In this document: positions 61,875-64,000 of the stretch, one piece after another
How the letters are laid out: each line of letters opens with the position of its first letter
Position numbering within the stretch: position 1 is the stretch's first letter
From: Rhinopomastus cyanomelas
Lineage: Eukaryota; Chordata; Aves; Bucerotiformes; Rhinopomastidae
Direction: 5' to 3'
Assembly: GCA_013400115.1 (NCBI GenBank)
Contig: VXBP01002796.1
Span: 1 to 64,000, forward strand
Length of the DNA stretch: 64,000 nucleotides
Program-made: the position numbers and the translations under genes
The notes under the pieces: model-generated
The model's input: only the letters and a program-made list of their open reading frames with translations
The model's database searches: none
Told to the model about the DNA's origin: nothing

Positions 61875-62378
61875 GTATTGTGTCCAGTTCTGGGCTCCTC
61901 AGTTCAAGAGGGATGTGAAGCTGCTAGAGAGGGCCCAGCGTAGGGCAGTGAGGATGATGAAGGAGGTGGAGCACCTCCCTGACGAGGAAAGGCTGAGGGA
62001 GCTGGGTCTCTTTAGCTTGGAGAAGAGGAGACTGAGGGGTGACCTCATTAATGTCTACAAATATTTGAGGGGTGGGTGTCAGGACGATGGCACTGGGCTG
62101 TTCTCGGTGTCATGTAGTGATAGGACAAGGGCCAATGGTTGTAAGCTGGAGCATAGGAGGTTCCACATTAATATGGGAAGGAGCTTTTTCCCGGTGAGGG
62201 TGATGGAGCACTGGAAGGGGCTGCCCAGGGGGGTTGTGGAGTCTCCTTCTCTGGAGATGTTTAAGACCCACCTGGATGTGTTCCTGTGTGACTTGGTTTG
62301 GGTGATCCTGCTGTGTCATGGGGATTGGAGTAGACGATCTTTCGAGATCCCTTCCAATCCTTAACGATTCTATGATTT
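61875..62378 (+). mobile_element. CR1 LINE with open ORF2 C-terminal frame
   Basis: Frame 61915-62364 reads LLERAQRRAVRMMKEVEHLP, EERLRELGLFSLEKRRLRGD and FKTHLDVFLCDLVWVILL, with no stop or frameshift; tail ATTCTATGATT. Looks young. It ends exactly where the LTR fragment begins. Confidence 0.94.
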
Positions 62379-62605
62379 GGGTTTATTTTTCATTTTTCTA
62401 CTCTGACTTGATTGGCAATAAATCAAATTAATTTTCCCAAGTCAAGATTCATTTCCACATGATGGCAATTAGTGAGTGATCTCTTCCTGTCCTTACCTTG
62501 ACTCTTCATTATAATTTATTCTCTCCCCCGCTGTTCATCTGAGGAGGGGAGTGCCAGAGCATCTTTTCCGGGACCGTGGCACCTAGCCAGGGTCAACCCA
62601 CCACA
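62379..62605 (-). mobile_element. Endogenous retrovirus LTR fragment (5' end of the LTR)
   Basis: On the minus strand it starts TGTGGTGGGTTGACCCTGGC at 62605, a start I associate with a common avian ERV LTR, and continues with AAGGACAGGAAGAGATCACT and ATTTATTGCCAATCAAGTCA. The remainder of the LTR and any internal viral genes are absent; the CR1 at 61875-62378 abuts it. Assignment rests on memory of the LTR sequence. Confidence 0.65.
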
Positions 62606-63599
62606 AGCACTCATGCAATTCAGCAAGAGAGCTAACAGCTTGCATTTGTTACTAATCAATTTGAGGAGTTGACTGTGTATTAGGGAAACAAAACCAAGGG
62701 CTTATTTTAATGACACACTAACTGGAAATGTTTTGCAAAGACTTTTTCACATTACTAGATTATTTTCAGCACAAACAAGTCCTGCTGAATAGCTCACATT
62801 TGCCTTGTACAAAACATAATTGATTGGAGGTAAGACATTCACAGGCAGAACGTAGTCAAGGCTAGTGGACTGGAAGGACACAATTAGAGAAATGCCTCCC
62901 AATGAAGCAGTGAAAGCCTGACATTTATGATTCAAAAGGATTTGATCAGGTATGCATCAAACTCAGAAACTCTAGAAGATTAAATCCTATTAAAATATTT
63001 TCTCAACTTATAATTAAAGAAAATTTATCATTGGTTTTGTAAAGGAAAGATTTATTTTAAGTAAATGTTTTTATTATTTCGTAAGGAGCTTTACAATTAA
63101 TCAAAGGAAAACTACATAAATTATCTTCCAGTTTATCAGTGTAAACGGTCTGTTCTGAACTGCTATTTCATCCAGAAACAGATCTAAGCAAGATCAAATA
63201 CTGAGAAGAGTCTGAGCGTGACAGCTCAACACTTCAAAGCTCTTGAAAGAGAATGTGATATCTGTCATATCTGGGTCTCCTTGGAGCTGGCCACTGGTTT
63301 CACCAAAGTGAAAGTTTAGGATCACCTCTGCAGAGCATCAACAACTCATTGGATACAAACTAGAGGAGGAGGAGGAGTTGTATTTTATCAATGACACAAA
63401 GTTCTTTACATAAACATAGAAAAAGGTTTCTAACAAATTCTAGGGACAAAGGCTTCCGTTGGTGTATTTTGGGTACCGATAACAGGCTACTAACGCTTGA
63501 AAATTTTCACAGGACTTCAAAGCTAATATTTAAGCTTGAAGTTGACAGGTACAGGATACTAGATATGTACATAAAGAGATAAATAGTGAGAACCATATG
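62606..63599. other. CPNE8 intron, no feature recognised
   Basis: AT-rich, no repeat or exon recognised. Confidence 0.5.
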
Positions 63600-64000
63600 A
63601 ATCACAGAACCACAGAACATTAGGGATTGGAAGGGACCTCGAAAGATGATCTAACCCCAACCCTAACCTCAAAAGATCATCTAACCCTAACTCTATCCCT
63701 CCTGCCACAGCAGGATCACGCAGAACAAGTCACACAGGAATACACCCAGGTGGGTTTTAAACGTCTCCAGAAAATGAGACTCTACAACCCCCCTGGGCAG
63801 CCTGTTCCTGTGCTCTGGCACCCTCACTGTGATCAAGTTCCTTCTCATATTGATGTGGAACCTCCTATGTTCCAGCTTACACCCTTGTCCTATCATTAGA
63901 TGACACTGAGCAGAGCCTGGCTCCATCCTCTTGACATCCATACTTCTTGTATTTATAAATATTAATGTGCTCACCCCTCAGTCTCCTTTTTTCCCAAGTT
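63600..64000 (-). mobile_element. CR1 LINE 3' end running off the window, with internal duplication
   Basis: AATCACAGAACCACAGAACA at the 3' end; ORF2 antisense frame RRFHINMRRNLITVRVPEHR. Near 63640-63700 the GAAAGATGATCTAACC segment is repeated as AAAAGATCATCTAACCC with CCCTAA-like spacers. It continues past 64,000. Confidence 0.92.

Noticed and set aside
57857..64000. A further CPNE8 exon (end of C2A)
   Set aside because: No minus-strand segment resembling the HDFLGQVFCTLGEIVG region of C2A was found; the next exon must lie beyond the window.

Overview
This window is vertebrate nuclear DNA, almost certainly from a bird. Two things show this. First, GT-AG exons on the minus strand spell a copine very close to vertebrate copine-8. 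Second, the sequence is saturated with 5'-truncated CR1 LINE copies whose 3' ends carry the 8-bp ATTCTATG-type terminal repeat. The number of CR1 copies, the nearly uniform sequence of many of them, and the presence of older CR1 families suggest a lineage with a recent CR1 expansion; woodpeckers and their relatives are one known example. That placement is inference, not something the sequence proves.

Layout. 1-14,620 is intergenic DNA downstream of the copine gene. It holds CR1 fragments of several ages, a tRNA-Lys-like SINE (4434-4610) and one isolated exon-like segment of an unrecognised protein (4255-4403, plus strand). 14,621-15,901 is a complex repeat cluster: a 5S-rRNA-derived SINE, a 430-bp direct duplication with a single N at its junction, a 66-bp tandem repeat and a 48-bp tandem repeat. 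15,902-17,383 is single-copy, unusually CpG-rich sequence that probably belongs to the copine 3' UTR. 17,384-57,856 contains fourteen coding exons of the copine (CPNE8, minus strand), which join in frame into 428 residues plus a stop codon: most of the C2B domain, the linker, the whole copine/vWA domain and the Pro-rich C-terminus. The first C2 domain and the promoter lie beyond 64,000. 57,857-64,000 is the next intron, with more CR1 and an endogenous-retrovirus LTR fragment.

The only gene supported in full detail is CPNE8. No bacterial-type operon, CRISPR array or functional RNA gene is present; most open reading frames longer than 60 codons are CR1 ORF2 remnants or their antisense shadows.

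The most notable observations are: (i) two SINEs with different heads (tRNA-Lys-like and 5S rRNA) that share one CR1-derived tail, the tRNA one also keeping what look like 5S remnants; (ii) two places where an N gap is flanked by long, nearly identical direct duplications (1315 bp with one seen mismatch around 22,801-23,678; 430 bp around 15,195), which look like assembly false duplications; (iii) a segment downstream of the CPNE8 stop codon with no CpG depletion; (iv) an excess of sense-oriented CR1 copies inside the CPNE8 introns; (v) inverted and tandem CR1 arrangements; and (vi) the orphan exon at 4255-4403. I do not see a convincing wholly new gene system.
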